A stretch of DNA of 64,000 nt from Zhongshania antarctica. GTDB taxonomy: Bacteria > Pseudomonadota > Gammaproteobacteria > Pseudomonadales > Spongiibacteraceae. This document shows, piece by piece, positions 56,501 through 64,000 of this stretch; positions within the stretch are counted from its first letter, which is position 1; the number at the start of each line of letters is the position of its first letter. Below the pieces are notes generated by a model. The model saw only the letters and a program-made list of their open reading frames with translations. It made no database searches and was not told the origin of the DNA. Made by a program: the position numbers and the translations under genes. Location: the NCBI RefSeq assembly GCF_014202945.1, contig NZ_JACHHW010000001.1, forward strand, positions 248,001 to 312,000. The letters are read 5' to 3'.

Positions 56501-57966
56501 AGCTGCTCGGCGTGCGGCCCATTTGGAATAGTCGCGGCATCATTAAAGGACTAGAGCGCCTGCCCCTTGGCCCCGAACAGCCCCGCCGTTTCGATGTGGT
56601 CTTTACCACCTCGGGCTTATTCCGCGATCTCTACGGACAGCATTTATTGCTGCTCGACAAAGCAGGATTACTCGCACTGGATGCCAGCAGCGACTTAATT
56701 CGTCGCGACTATCCTGCGCTGAGTTTGGCCCTGCAAGCAGCGCTGGCGCCCTTAGACGAAGCCCAAGAGGGCGGCAGCGAACCGCTAGACAAAAACCAAG
56801 TTGCCAATAACTGGGTGAACGAGGCGCGGGAATTACTCGCCGCCAGCCCCGCAATCTCGGCCGCCGACCTTGGCCGCCAAGCCAGTGTCCGAGTATTTGG
56901 TATTGCGCCAGGTGCCTACGGCGCAGGGGTTAACCGCATGGTTGAACGCAGCGGCTCGTGGCAGGACCGCAGCGAATTGGCCGAGGTCTTTGTTAAACGC
57001 ATGGGCCACGCCTACGGAGTGGGTTTACAGGGCGAGTCTGCGCAAACCCTGTTCCGTCGCCAGCTCACGGGGGTGTCACAAACCTATCTGGGCCGCGCCA
57101 GCCATCTTTACGGTTTAATCGACAATAACGACGCCTTCGACTACCTCGGCGGTTTTAATTTGGCGGTGGAAACCGTGAGCGGCAAAGTACCGGCCAGCGC
57201 GGTAATCAATCACGCCGACAACCGCAATTTGCACATCGACACCCTGCCCGAAGCATTACTGTCGGAATTGCGTGGCCGCTTCTTTAATCCCCAGTGGATT
57301 AAGCCCCTCATGGCCGAAGGCTACTCCGGCGCCCGCACCATGGGCAGCGAATTTATTGAATACCTCTGGGGCTGGCAGGTGACTAGCCCCGACATTATCA
57401 ATGACCGCGTGTGGGAAGAAGTGAAAGCCATTTATGTGGACGACGCCATGCGGCTCGGGCTGGCGGAATTTTTGGCCCAAGACAATAACCGCTATGTGCA
57501 AACCAATATTTTGGCGGTAATGCTGGTCGCCATCGACAAAGGTTTTTGGCAAGCCGACGCCGCCACAGTCAAGCAATTGGCCGAGCAATTTAGCGACAAT
57601 ATTATTGATCACGGCAACCCCGGCAGTGGCCACACCCACGCCAACCACCCCATGTACGCACTGGTAAAACAAAAGCTCAGCCCAGAGCGCGCCAAGGAGC
57701 TTGAAGCGGTACTGGCCAAGAGCCGAATGACACCGGAAGCACCAAGCACTAACTCGCCCAGCCATATTCAGGAAGTACAGCTAGACGCGAATACTACTGC
57801 GCAAATTAGCCAGCCGGCGACCGCGTCTAAGCAGGAATCAGCAGCGGCGTCAGCTGAACAACAATCACCAACCAGCGCCATCAGCCCCTACCTGCCATGG
57901 CTATTCGCAGCGGGAATATTATTGCTTCTCAGCGGCCTGTGGCGCGGCCGTCAGCCTAAATTCTAA
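53551..57966 (+). CDS. CobN-like metal chelatase, exported and membrane-anchored
   Basis: The 1471-residue protein is a CobN/ChlH-class large subunit. It differs from cytoplasmic CobN by a signal peptide (residues 1-27, ending ASAMA) and a C-terminal membrane segment (about 1447-1466) after a Q/A/S-rich linker, which predict a periplasmic enzyme held in the inner membrane. The signature around residues 687-695 reads HIGRHSTYE, where cobaltochelatase CobN usually has HLGKHGTLE; the following GDLPGIYPYIVDGVGEG is conserved. CobN inserts cobalt into hydrogenobyrinate diamide with CobST, but no cobS or cobT is here. A riboswitch ahead and an ExbB-like plus DUF2149 pair behind point to corrinoid or cobalt handling in the envelope. 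HmuS-like chelatases are the nearest analogue I know. Confidence 0.85.
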   Translation: MSGRIQNLVRNLFALLLLLNAASAMAMNITAIVSDRSAPTLIAGAHQLLEQRQDLTIQIRTVQQISKLSDEELQALISHSDRLLLVAIFGEDVPRLLAMNYPTQQLRTVLHSDRALMRLQRDRHGEIFSQGLPEDILGDKAGVQTAVALTESQKQAPRYADWLQARAYWLNRSVNNAASLLQMLANSSAAYPRLEEVAPLRFALHHGDDADWLSAAELNAQLKPAQRTVWIIDHDTADLSGDWALHQQLCAAQTWQCVSVLAAWGQPSVAALETIQTAMRGPLKNSPAAIIALQDFVIGGGEGREAVTAILEELKLPILKGIRISEWSSAQWQLSAEGIPRDSVHYRVAMPELQGVSQPQVLALAATAKIDPRTGASVYRSKPLADEIQRQTRRLARWLSLQEKPNTDKRVAVVYYNHPPGRHNIGADNLNVPESLLEILRALRAAGYHTGELPADADALLDVLQAKGVNLPEDAAALEAMAGQINSVSSHAYQQWFNTLPPAVRAEMVNGPLGELQQSLQTQLAALAELSSVTERQDQLALIRARMENTLTDLHHALDGVRHTGRSRALNLLAQLGDEYQNLLAQAASGQSLNWQANQELNRALIDMGIEGIRGWGKAPGKVMVWDNKVLIPGVQFGNVFLGPQPPRGWELNEELLHANMSFPPPHQYLAFYHYLQDVFKADALVHIGRHSTYEFLPKRSVGLSASDYPSIAAGDLPGIYPYIVDGVGEGIQAKRRGLAVMVDHLTPPLAATELYDKLLELRQLIESAEAASDGSTKARAIETLRRKVDEFNLRDELIASMDEELQVRGVGFDEIDDDFLLHEIGHYLTKLQEQFMPLGLHVFGRDWQPKAIDTMLNSMLQGEAADSSKRSDWLSKLSASPAAEMRALLNGLNGQFVAPGKGNDPIRTPEALPTGRNFYALDGSLLPTRVGVEVGTALAAKVLAGESGVAFANTDIANNKQGIILWASDAVRDEGAMIAFGMKLLGVRPIWNSRGIIKGLERLPLGPEQPRRFDVVFTTSGLFRDLYGQHLLLLDKAGLLALDASSDLIRRDYPALSLALQAALAPLDEAQEGGSEPLDKNQVANNWVNEARELLAASPAISAADLGRQASVRVFGIAPGAYGAGVNRMVERSGSWQDRSELAEVFVKRMGHAYGVGLQGESAQTLFRRQLTGVSQTYLGRASHLYGLIDNNDAFDYLGGFNLAVETVSGKVPASAVINHADNRNLHIDTLPEALLSELRGRFFNPQWIKPLMAEGYSGARTMGSEFIEYLWGWQVTSPDIINDRVWEEVKAIYVDDAMRLGLAEFLAQDNNRYVQTNILAVMLVAIDKGFWQADAATVKQLAEQFSDNIIDHGNPGSGHTHANHPMYALVKQKLSPERAKELEAVLAKSRMTPEAPSTNSPSHIQEVQLDANTTAQISQPATASKQESAAASAEQQSPTSAISPYLPWLFAAGILLLLSGLWRGRQPKF

Positions 57967-57978
57967 ATGGAGTTCACT

Positions 57979-58437
57979 ATGGTTTCCGGATTATCTCAAG
58001 GGCTTATGCATCAGATCACCTCGCTGCTACTGGAGCCGGTGATTTGGGCATTATTATTTTTTGTCGCGTTGGCGATTTACGAAGCGGGCATTTGCATCGG
58101 CGAGCGCTGCGGCGGCATTCGCAAACTCCGCGACGCTGGCAACCGCGACGCGCTGGTACTCGCGGGTAAACGCCGTATTGAGCGCGCCGACTTTATTACC
58201 CGCCTCGCGCCGATGCTGGGTTTGATGGGCACCTTAATACCTCTCGGCCCAGGCCTAGCGGCGCTTGGCGAAGGTCAGTTGCGCATTCTCACCACTGCCA
58301 TGACCGTGGCCTTCGACACCACGGTGATTGGCCTACTGGCTGGCATGATCGGCTTTGTCCTCGCCCGTCTGCGCCGCCGCTGGTACGACCAAGCCCTGCA
58401 CCAGCTTGCCGCCTTGGGAACTACGCAACATGGATAA
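57979..58437 (+). CDS. MotA/TolQ/ExbB-family proton-channel protein
   Basis: The 152-residue protein has three membrane segments (about 16-37, 76-98 and 107-130) with the ExbB/TolQ core FITRLAPMLGLMGTLIPLGPGL and the later TTAMTVAFDTTVIGLLAG. Such proteins use the proton gradient to drive a partner. The ATG at 57979 has GGAG six bases ahead and is preferred to the one at 57967. It begins 13 bases after the CobN-like gene and overlaps the DUF2149 gene by eight bases. Confidence 0.9.
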   Translation: MVSGLSQGLMHQITSLLLEPVIWALLFFVALAIYEAGICIGERCGGIRKLRDAGNRDALVLAGKRRIERADFITRLAPMLGLMGTLIPLGPGLAALGEGQLRILTTAMTVAFDTTVIGLLAGMIGFVLARLRRRWYDQALHQLAALGTTQHG

Positions 58438-58738
58438 GTGGCGCGACAGCGAATTTCTCGACAATAACGACGACCCCCTTGGCCCGATGGCGAATTTGGT
58501 CGATATTATTTTAGTGTTTGCCTGCGGGCTTATCGCAGCGCTGGTTTCAATGAGTCCTGACCTGCAACAGCATTTTAAGACTGAGCCCCAGAAACAGGAT
58601 ATTTCACTAGGCAAAGAACTGCCGAGCGTGCCAACAACAGTTCAGCAACAAATTCAAAATGGAGACGGCTACGAGGCGCTGGGGCAGGTCTACCGCGACC
58701 CTAAGACAGGGAAATTGATTTTGATTGGTGGCAGTTAA
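58430..58738 (+). CDS. DUF2149 protein, ExbD-like partner
   Basis: A 102-residue protein with a short cytoplasmic N-terminus containing LDNNDDPLGPMANLVDIILV, a single membrane segment (about 22-40) and a small extracytoplasmic domain ending YRDPKTGKLILIGG. This matches DUF2149. The topology equals that of ExbD/TolR/MotB, and the aspartate in the membrane entry (LVDIILVF) could be the proton carrier. It overlaps the ExbB-like gene, and the pair probably form one channel. Confidence 0.85.
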   Translation: MDKWRDSEFLDNNDDPLGPMANLVDIILVFACGLIAALVSMSPDLQQHFKTEPQKQDISLGKELPSVPTTVQQQIQNGDGYEALGQVYRDPKTGKLILIGGS

Positions 58739-58774
58739 AACTGGACTTTCGTCCGGCGTTAGCTGCCAAGCATA

Positions 58775-61279
58775 TTAATAGTCAAAGATATGCTCCAGCT
58801 CAATTTGCTGCTCGCTTGCCTTGCTGGCAAGCGCTTCAAGAAAGCGTGTTAAATCTGCGACGCCAACTAGTACAAAAATCCGCTCACGCTCATCATCAGA
58901 CACCAATACTGACCTGAATAACTCACGACCCGCTAGGCCCGACACATCGGCACCCGCCAAGCCGAGCAGTGACACTACAATTTGGTGGTTGCCAGAAATA
59001 TCACTGATCGCCCACTCATCGCTAGCAAAGCGTGGCATTGTTTTGGTGAAGTCGCCCCGGCGGGGAACAGACATTAAAAAGTCGTCGCCTCCCCCGGCAA
59101 GCATCTCGACGCCATCAGGTTCTTTTGGCAATCGAATGCTATTGCTGATGACACGTTGAGCCGTAAGGTAAATCCGTTTATCCGTTTCGCCATAAGTGGA
59201 TTGGGCGGCGTATTTAATGGCCTTGGCGTACAATGATTTCAAGCCAAACTCAGCACTGAAGAATAACTTGCGCTCCCATTTACGCAGAGGATGATCGCCC
59301 CACAAACTGGTTTCCGCCCAGAGCCGATCCCGCCAGCCTGCAAAATCAAACTCATACCACGGCTCGTCATAAATAAGTTCACTGTATGCGCGGTGGGCCT
59401 GTTGGATAAGCTTATCTTCCTCGGTGTCTTCACCACTCGCGGTCCAGCGGGTGAAGCGGCCGATGCTGCCCTCATATGCGCCCTTGGCTAAATATTCTAA
59501 TGTCGTGCTAATACCAATAACCCGCAACATGGTGCGGTATTCCGTATTCGCTGGGTAACTCTGCCGACTAATGGCAATGGCCCTATCGTAAAGCACCCAA
59601 TATTCCTCAATGCTTTCGTAAAAGGGGAAATTGCTAGGGTCGCGGCCCTGCGCTAAATAGTCGGCATATTCTTTGGGCTGGAATACTAAATACCATTCAG
59701 GGATCGTCAGAAAAGTTTGTTCTTCGCTGCGATAGTAATTACCTAGATCTGTTTTGCTTTGCGCCAGTAAATCCCGATTTTTAGGATAGTATTTTACCCA
59801 AAGTAAATTCACAAAGCGGTTGTTTGGATCGAGCCGACGCTTGAGTGCAAAATAGTCTGTCGCCTTGGGGTAGGCCGCCAGAAATTGTTCCGGACTAGCC
59901 TGCAGCTGATACGGCAAATAATAGGCGCCGCCCAGACTAATGGCAGCGTCGATCATCTCGCTGCTCCACACGCTCACCGCTTTCTTTGCGGCGGCGTCAG
60001 TGCCTTGGCGGTAGTACACAACAAACGCAAAAACCTCGGTTTTAGCCCAGTTGAGTATGGTATTGGGATCAGCCTTGGCGTGCCGAACGCTGACGTTGAT
60101 AATATTGGCTTTATTGCGCTGGAAGATATCCCGCATCTGCACGTGAAATTCATCAAAGCGCTCTACCGGTACAAAATATTCACGCAGGCCATAGCTGTAT
60201 TCCGAACGATCTTTTGGCTCCAATTCAGCGACGTCGTAACTGGCCTCGTAATTTCGCCACTCAACCCGCTCCGGGTAATACCAAACCGGGTCAATGATGT
60301 GTTCGCGCGTCCATTTTCCAAAGTTGGAGCTAGCAACAAACTCCGCCGTTTTAACCTGCCAGTAGTAGTCTTTATCTTCGGGGATTAATCGCTCGGCAAC
60401 CGTTGGCGATTTATCGGTCGCAAGCCAGCTCACGTCGCGCAGACGATTGTAGTGCGGAGGGTAAATGTCGGCGTTGTGAAAAACCACATCGCTGTTGTCG
60501 CGCACATTATCACGAAAGTGTTGGGCATAGTCTTCAGTAGCCATTACTCGCACGCGGCGCTCTACAGCAATATTGTCTTCGAGCTGCAGGGTCGCCTCGA
60601 CAATTACGCCTAAACCACCGTAACCGCCAATGGCGCCGTAGAAAATATCCGCATTGGTATTCGGCGAAGCGTCTACTACGCTGCCGTCGGCGAGCAGTAA
60701 TTTTAATCTCAACACGGAGCCAACCAGGGGGCCCTCACCAATATAACGGCCGTGAACATTGACACTCAAAGAGCCGCCCACAGTGAAATTGGCGTAGGTT
60801 TGCATGATTTTAATGGCTAAATTATGCGGATCAATCGCGGCCTGCAGATCCCGCCAGCGAATACCCGGCTGAACAGTAACTGTTTTAGCTGCGGTGTCAA
60901 TATTCAGCACCTTATTAAAGCTGCGCATATCCAGGTGAAGACTGTCTGGATAAGCGGTCTGACCGCCTTGGCTAAAGCGACCACCACCAATGGAAACACG
61001 GCCCGATGTTGACGCCAGCACGGCCTGCACATCCGCAATTGACTCGGGGCGAAGCACCTGCCCTACCCGCACTGCATTTAATTTACCAACGTTATTAACG
61101 GTCAGCGGCAATACCGGCGGCACAAAACTGTCGTCGCCACTGCGTAATACCGTCACCGCAGTGCTTACGGCCAAAACGACTATTAACAGGATAAGAATAC
61201 TTGCCAGAACACGGAATACCCGCCAAAGTAATTGTGCTGGATTGACGCGATTGAACCGGGATCCTTTTAGCTTATACAA
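58775..61279 (-). CDS. FAD-binding oxidoreductase (PCMH/aldonolactone oxidase-like), membrane-anchored
   Basis: The 834-residue protein has an N-terminal membrane segment (about 24-46), then a PCMH-type FAD domain with VSIGGGRFSQGGQTAYP and VQPGIRWRDLQAAIDPHNLA, and GGSLSVNVHGRYIGEGPLVG as the flavin-contact stretch. An aldonolactone-oxidase-like region follows, with ALKRRLDPNNRFVNLLW closing it at about residue 490. Some 340 further residues have no family I recognise. Substrate unknown. It is convergent with the DUF2149 gene and divergent from the methyltransferase. Confidence 0.82.
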   Translation of the reverse strand: MYKLKGSRFNRVNPAQLLWRVFRVLASILILLIVVLAVSTAVTVLRSGDDSFVPPVLPLTVNNVGKLNAVRVGQVLRPESIADVQAVLASTSGRVSIGGGRFSQGGQTAYPDSLHLDMRSFNKVLNIDTAAKTVTVQPGIRWRDLQAAIDPHNLAIKIMQTYANFTVGGSLSVNVHGRYIGEGPLVGSVLRLKLLLADGSVVDASPNTNADIFYGAIGGYGGLGVIVEATLQLEDNIAVERRVRVMATEDYAQHFRDNVRDNSDVVFHNADIYPPHYNRLRDVSWLATDKSPTVAERLIPEDKDYYWQVKTAEFVASSNFGKWTREHIIDPVWYYPERVEWRNYEASYDVAELEPKDRSEYSYGLREYFVPVERFDEFHVQMRDIFQRNKANIINVSVRHAKADPNTILNWAKTEVFAFVVYYRQGTDAAAKKAVSVWSSEMIDAAISLGGAYYLPYQLQASPEQFLAAYPKATDYFALKRRLDPNNRFVNLLWVKYYPKNRDLLAQSKTDLGNYYRSEEQTFLTIPEWYLVFQPKEYADYLAQGRDPSNFPFYESIEEYWVLYDRAIAISRQSYPANTEYRTMLRVIGISTTLEYLAKGAYEGSIGRFTRWTASGEDTEEDKLIQQAHRAYSELIYDEPWYEFDFAGWRDRLWAETSLWGDHPLRKWERKLFFSAEFGLKSLYAKAIKYAAQSTYGETDKRIYLTAQRVISNSIRLPKEPDGVEMLAGGGDDFLMSVPRRGDFTKTMPRFASDEWAISDISGNHQIVVSLLGLAGADVSGLAGRELFRSVLVSDDERERIFVLVGVADLTRFLEALASKASEQQIELEHIFDY

Positions 61280-61315
61280 GGCCTAAACTCCAAATTTTTA
61301 TATGAGTTGAGCGTG

Positions 61316-62250
61316 ATGAAAAAAACAACAATAAAACTGGTATCGCGACGCCAATTCATCCAGTTTCTGGCGTTGCTCGGCACGGTTGTCGCCACCCCCG
61401 CACGGGGTCAAGCGCCTACCATCAGCACTGCGCCAGCTGCGCCATTCCCACGAGCAATGATATTGGGGTTGGCAACTTCGCCTATATTTACCGCAACCCC
61501 CAGCTTCGCGAAGAATTTTTTGCCTTCTTGGTCAAGGTCTTCCCTCTATACCCAGAACAGCAACTTCATCAATTAATTCAGGCCGCCTCAGAAGTTTATA
61601 ACGCCGACGAAAATGTGTATCGTCAACTGCAAAAAAAGTTGACAGATATTAAGCCGTTTCTTGGCGAATTAACATTTTCGCTACCGGCTTTAAACAAACA
61701 AAAATCGACAATGGCTGCACAAACACTGCAATTATTAGATAACGTTCATCGTTACGAAGGTTATTTAGAGATTGGTTCAACCGGGCGCTATATTGACGCA
61801 CTCGAAGAGGACTTCAATATTGTTGGTGAACGCTATTTTCTTGCCGAAAAAGCGCCGAGCTATTCCTTAAGCAACATCATTGATCGCAATCAAATTTGGC
61901 CGGCCGGCGCTTATCTTCCACTGGCAGACTACCGGCCAGACATCGGTAGACATATTGCCAATAACTCTTTAGATCTCGTCACCGTATTTAATGGCCTGCA
62001 TCATTGCCCAATTCCACTGAGGGAGGAGTTTTTAAGCTCGATTCGTGACGCAATGAAACCCTGCGCCTATTTGGTGATTCGCGACCACGACGAAAGCTGG
62101 ACGTACAACGCCGCTGAGTTACGCCATTTTTACAGTTTAAGGTTCTTAGACAATTGGCTGAGTAATTCTGGCTTTTTAGGGGATGGCCGCCGACTTTATC
62201 AAAGTGGCGACCCCACCCATAATGCCTTAATGGTATACCGCAAAGCCTAA
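61316..62250 (+). pseudogene. Tat-signal class I methyltransferase, split by a frameshift
   Basis: The first frame (from ATG 61316) encodes a twin-arginine signal (VSRRQFIQFLALLG) and then, after about 61440, turns into non-family sequence. The next frame, readable from about 61441 (IPTSNDIGVGNFAYIYRNPQ), continues through EGYLEIGSTGRYIDALEED, a SAM-binding-like region, FNGLHHCPIPLREEF and the end at 62250. A one-base loss near 61436-61447 joins them. It may be a real lesion or a sequencing error. A SAM enzyme with an export signal is itself unusual. Confidence 0.65.
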
Positions 62251-62338
62251 TTCTCATTCCGTAACGACACCGGTTTCTAAGATTTGCGGTCTTTCCCAAA
62301 TCTGCTGCTAGACTCAAGGTAGCAAGGGAGACTTCGCT

Positions 62339-62845
62339 ATGATTGATATCCGCAATAAAGAGCAGGGTTCAGAGATTATCCTACGCCCCAATTGCTCGGC
62401 AGACTGGTCGGAAAACCGGCGTATCATTCAGACCATCATGCTTTTTAATGCCGTACTCGGCATGTGCTTTGCTGCTAATGGGGCGTGGTTGGTTCTACCG
62501 TTTATCGGGCTAGAAATGCTGCTGCTATGGCTAGTGCTCGCAGCGGTGTTCCGCAAGCTGCAAGCCCAGGAGGTTGTCAGTCTTGACCCGCAAAACCTGA
62601 GTATTGACGTTGGCCATCACTGCTGTGAGCATCATTGGCAGTGGCCAAGGCAATCCAGCTTCGTCTTAGTCACCGTTCTCCCCCACCCTTGGGATCCTTT
62701 GCAAATCAGTATTAGCCATTGCGGCGAGTGCGTGAGCATTGGAGATTTTTTAAATAAAGACGATAGCCGAGAATTACTGAGCGCACTGCGCAATAACGGT
62801 CTGCCGGTCAGGCATTATTGTGGCCTGAGCACCATAGAAGCCTGA
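62339..62845 (+). CDS. DUF2244 membrane protein
   Basis: The 168-residue product has the DUF2244 pattern: IILRPNCSADWSENRRIIQT, two adjacent membrane segments (about 34-53 and 57-77), and a C-terminal soluble part. These proteins often accompany cytochrome c oxidase genes, but none are here. Function unknown. Confidence 0.8.
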   Translation: MIDIRNKEQGSEIILRPNCSADWSENRRIIQTIMLFNAVLGMCFAANGAWLVLPFIGLEMLLLWLVLAAVFRKLQAQEVVSLDPQNLSIDVGHHCCEHHWQWPRQSSFVLVTVLPHPWDPLQISISHCGECVSIGDFLNKDDSRELLSALRNNGLPVRHYCGLSTIEA

Positions 62846-62901
62846 GCGCCTCTAAAAACAGCCTTTACCCGACAGGGAGGCGATGTTAAAACTCTTAAGT
62901 T

Positions 62902-63774
62902 TTAGGGCAGTACGTTGATTGCCAAGCTACCTAAGCCGGCAATCTCACCTTCGCACCGACCCGCCTGCAGCGGCAGCATTTGACCAATTGCACCGGTTAA
63001 TAACCACTGATCTGGATAAATAACCCAGCCCTGCGCCACTCGGTCGTTAATTAAAGCCAACAAATTCTGCCATTGCCCACCGAGTATATCGCCACTGACG
63101 GCCGACAATATCACGTCATTATTGCAGCTCAGCTTAACGGCGAAGGTGTCAATATCAAACCCCTTAGTGGACGCTAAGTTCTGGAGCGCTTTCGCCTCGC
63201 CTACGACAAAACTGTGTGCTGCAGCATTTGCGCGCACAATACCTAAAGCGCCCTCGGCTGGACTACGCAACAGCCCCAGATCCGGCAATTCAAATGCGGG
63301 CGCAACGTCGGCAATCAGCACTTTTAAACTGGCAATATCGGCAATTTCACCGCTGACGGTTTGTGTTAACCGAAAAGCCATTTCCAGTTCGATCATTCCG
63401 CGACCAAAGACCGACAGCTGTATGGGCTTTTCACTCGCAATTTTTGTATAGGGGGGTAAAACCCCAAACACCGCGCGGTCACTATTAAACCTTTTCTGGC
63501 CCGCGCTGGAGGTTAGCCCGGCTTTAAAGCCAGCGGGACTAAGACCATCTAAACGGATAAACATGGCATCGTGCTGCTCTGCATAGGCACGCCGCCACGC
63601 GTCTTCACTAAAAGACTGATTCTCTGCACTCGACTCTGGTGCTAATGCGTCTTCTTGTGCCAAGGCCTCGGCGTGCACCATTAGCGATGCGCCGCCAACA
63701 AACAAAAGAGTTCCCATCAACGCGAATCTCATTGCGCTCGAAGCCTGTTTTACTACAATGCACAAGCCTTGCAT
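62902..63774 (-). CDS. 2-keto-4-pentenoate hydratase-family protein with signal peptide
   Basis: A 290-residue protein with an N-terminal signal sequence (about 15-34, ending VHAEA) and a fold of the MhpD/fumarylacetoacetase C-terminal type (FGVLPPYTKIASEKPIQLSV, GMIELEMAFRLTQ). Hydratases of this family normally act in the cytoplasm on aromatic ring-cleavage products, so an exported member is odd. The ATG at 63774 follows AGAGGTGATGGA, deciding the start against a much longer open frame. Confidence 0.7.
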   Translation of the reverse strand: MQGLCIVVKQASSAMRFALMGTLLFVGGASLMVHAEALAQEDALAPESSAENQSFSEDAWRRAYAEQHDAMFIRLDGLSPAGFKAGLTSSAGQKRFNSDRAVFGVLPPYTKIASEKPIQLSVFGRGMIELEMAFRLTQTVSGEIADIASLKVLIADVAPAFELPDLGLLRSPAEGALGIVRANAAAHSFVVGEAKALQNLASTKGFDIDTFAVKLSCNNDVILSAVSGDILGGQWQNLLALINDRVAQGWVIYPDQWLLTGAIGQMLPLQAGRCEGEIAGLGSLAINVLP

Positions 63775-63805
63775 TCCATCACCTCTTTGCTTTTTTGGTA
63801 AGTAT

Positions 63806-64000
63806 TCAATCAGACAAATAATACTCCACCGTAGAGACCACCCGCACCTTTTTAACGTGGGGATTATTTTTATCGCGATCTTCAATAGTGAACTGCCCCT
63901 GCGAGGCGCGTTTAATCTTACCCAAAACACTATCAGAATCGGCGGCAAATTTCTCAGCCACAGCCCGTGCTTCCCGGGTCGCTTCTTCGATCATCGCGGG
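63806..64000 (-). CDS. SIMPL (DUF541) domain protein, C-terminal end
   Basis: The last 64 codons of a gene that continues past the right edge. The segment EATREARAVAEKFAADSDSV, then GKIKRASQGQFTIEDRD and VSTVEYYL, is the end of SIMPL-domain proteins, usually periplasmic and of unknown function. It lies 31 bases upstream of the hydratase-family gene on the same strand. Confidence 0.78.
   Translation of the reverse strand, partial: PAMIEEATREARAVAEKFAADSDSVLGKIKRASQGQFTIEDRDKNNPHVKKVRVVSTVEYYLSD

Noticed and set aside
57256-57765. Open frame of 169 codons opposite the CobN-like gene
   Set aside because: Shadow of a conserved coding region; composition follows the other strand.

Overview
The window is a chromosomal segment of a motile, Gram-negative gammaproteobacterium. 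Evidence for this is the BepA/TusA/PerM-type neighbourhood, a sigma54/sigma28-controlled polar-type flagellar cluster with FleQ- and FleR-like activators, a Pseudomonas-like two-subunit pyruvate carboxylase beside its LysR regulator, and an adenosylcobalamin riboswitch of proteobacterial type. Gene content (acyl-CoA dehydrogenase, sulfotransferase, DUF1214, multihaem RoxA-like lipoprotein) is reminiscent of marine Cellvibrionales/Spongiibacteraceae. That placement is inference from content, not a computed result.

Layout. 1-3.1 kb: a partial AI-2E/PerM permease and tusA on the minus strand, then bepA-like M48 protease, an RRM protein and a VF530-type protein on the plus strand. 3.1-12.4 kb: a molybdopterin oxidoreductase, sat and cysC (sulfate activation to PAPS) divergent from a LysR gene, a PAPS-type sulfotransferase, a DUF1214 protein, trmH and a thioesterase, with dispersed inverted repeats in the gaps. 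12.5-14.6 kb: acyl-CoA dehydrogenase and a DUF4239 membrane protein. 14.8-35.6 kb: flagellar genes, all on the minus strand. In transcription order they are fliLMNOPQR-flhB, a repeat-filled gap, fliC, flaG, fliD, fliS, fliT, fleQ-like, a 60-codon gene, fleR-like and fliEFGHIJK. Good sigma54 promoters precede fliL and the fleR-like operon, and good sigma28 promoters precede fliC and fliS. fleS is absent and both activators lack the N-terminal receiver region.

35.8-49.4 kb: a parvulin, a TetR gene divergent from a tri-haem lipoprotein, a decayed copy of a biotinyl-domain gene, pycB-pycA with divergent pycR, a three-gene propeller/YbjQ - YbjQ - M48 operon, a methyltransferase, a bacterial cereblon-like CULT protein and rluA-type pseudouridine synthase. 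49.4-53.1 kb: an accessory block with a truncated exoD, a GGDEF/EVL protein and a higBA toxin-antitoxin pair.

53.1-58.7 kb: the most interesting system in the window. A cobalamin riboswitch leads into a CobN-like chelatase with a signal peptide and C-terminal membrane anchor, followed by an ExbB/TolQ-type channel gene and a DUF2149 gene, tightly coupled. The arrangement resembles the CobN-homologue/ExbB-like modules of haem-uptake operons, but here it is under B12 control. I infer an ion-motive-force-driven envelope system acting on corrinoids or cobalt. 58.8-64 kb: an FAD oxidase, a frameshifted Tat-signal methyltransferase, DUF2244, a hydratase-family secreted protein and the end of a SIMPL-domain protein. 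I found no tRNA or rRNA genes, CRISPR arrays or transposase genes.
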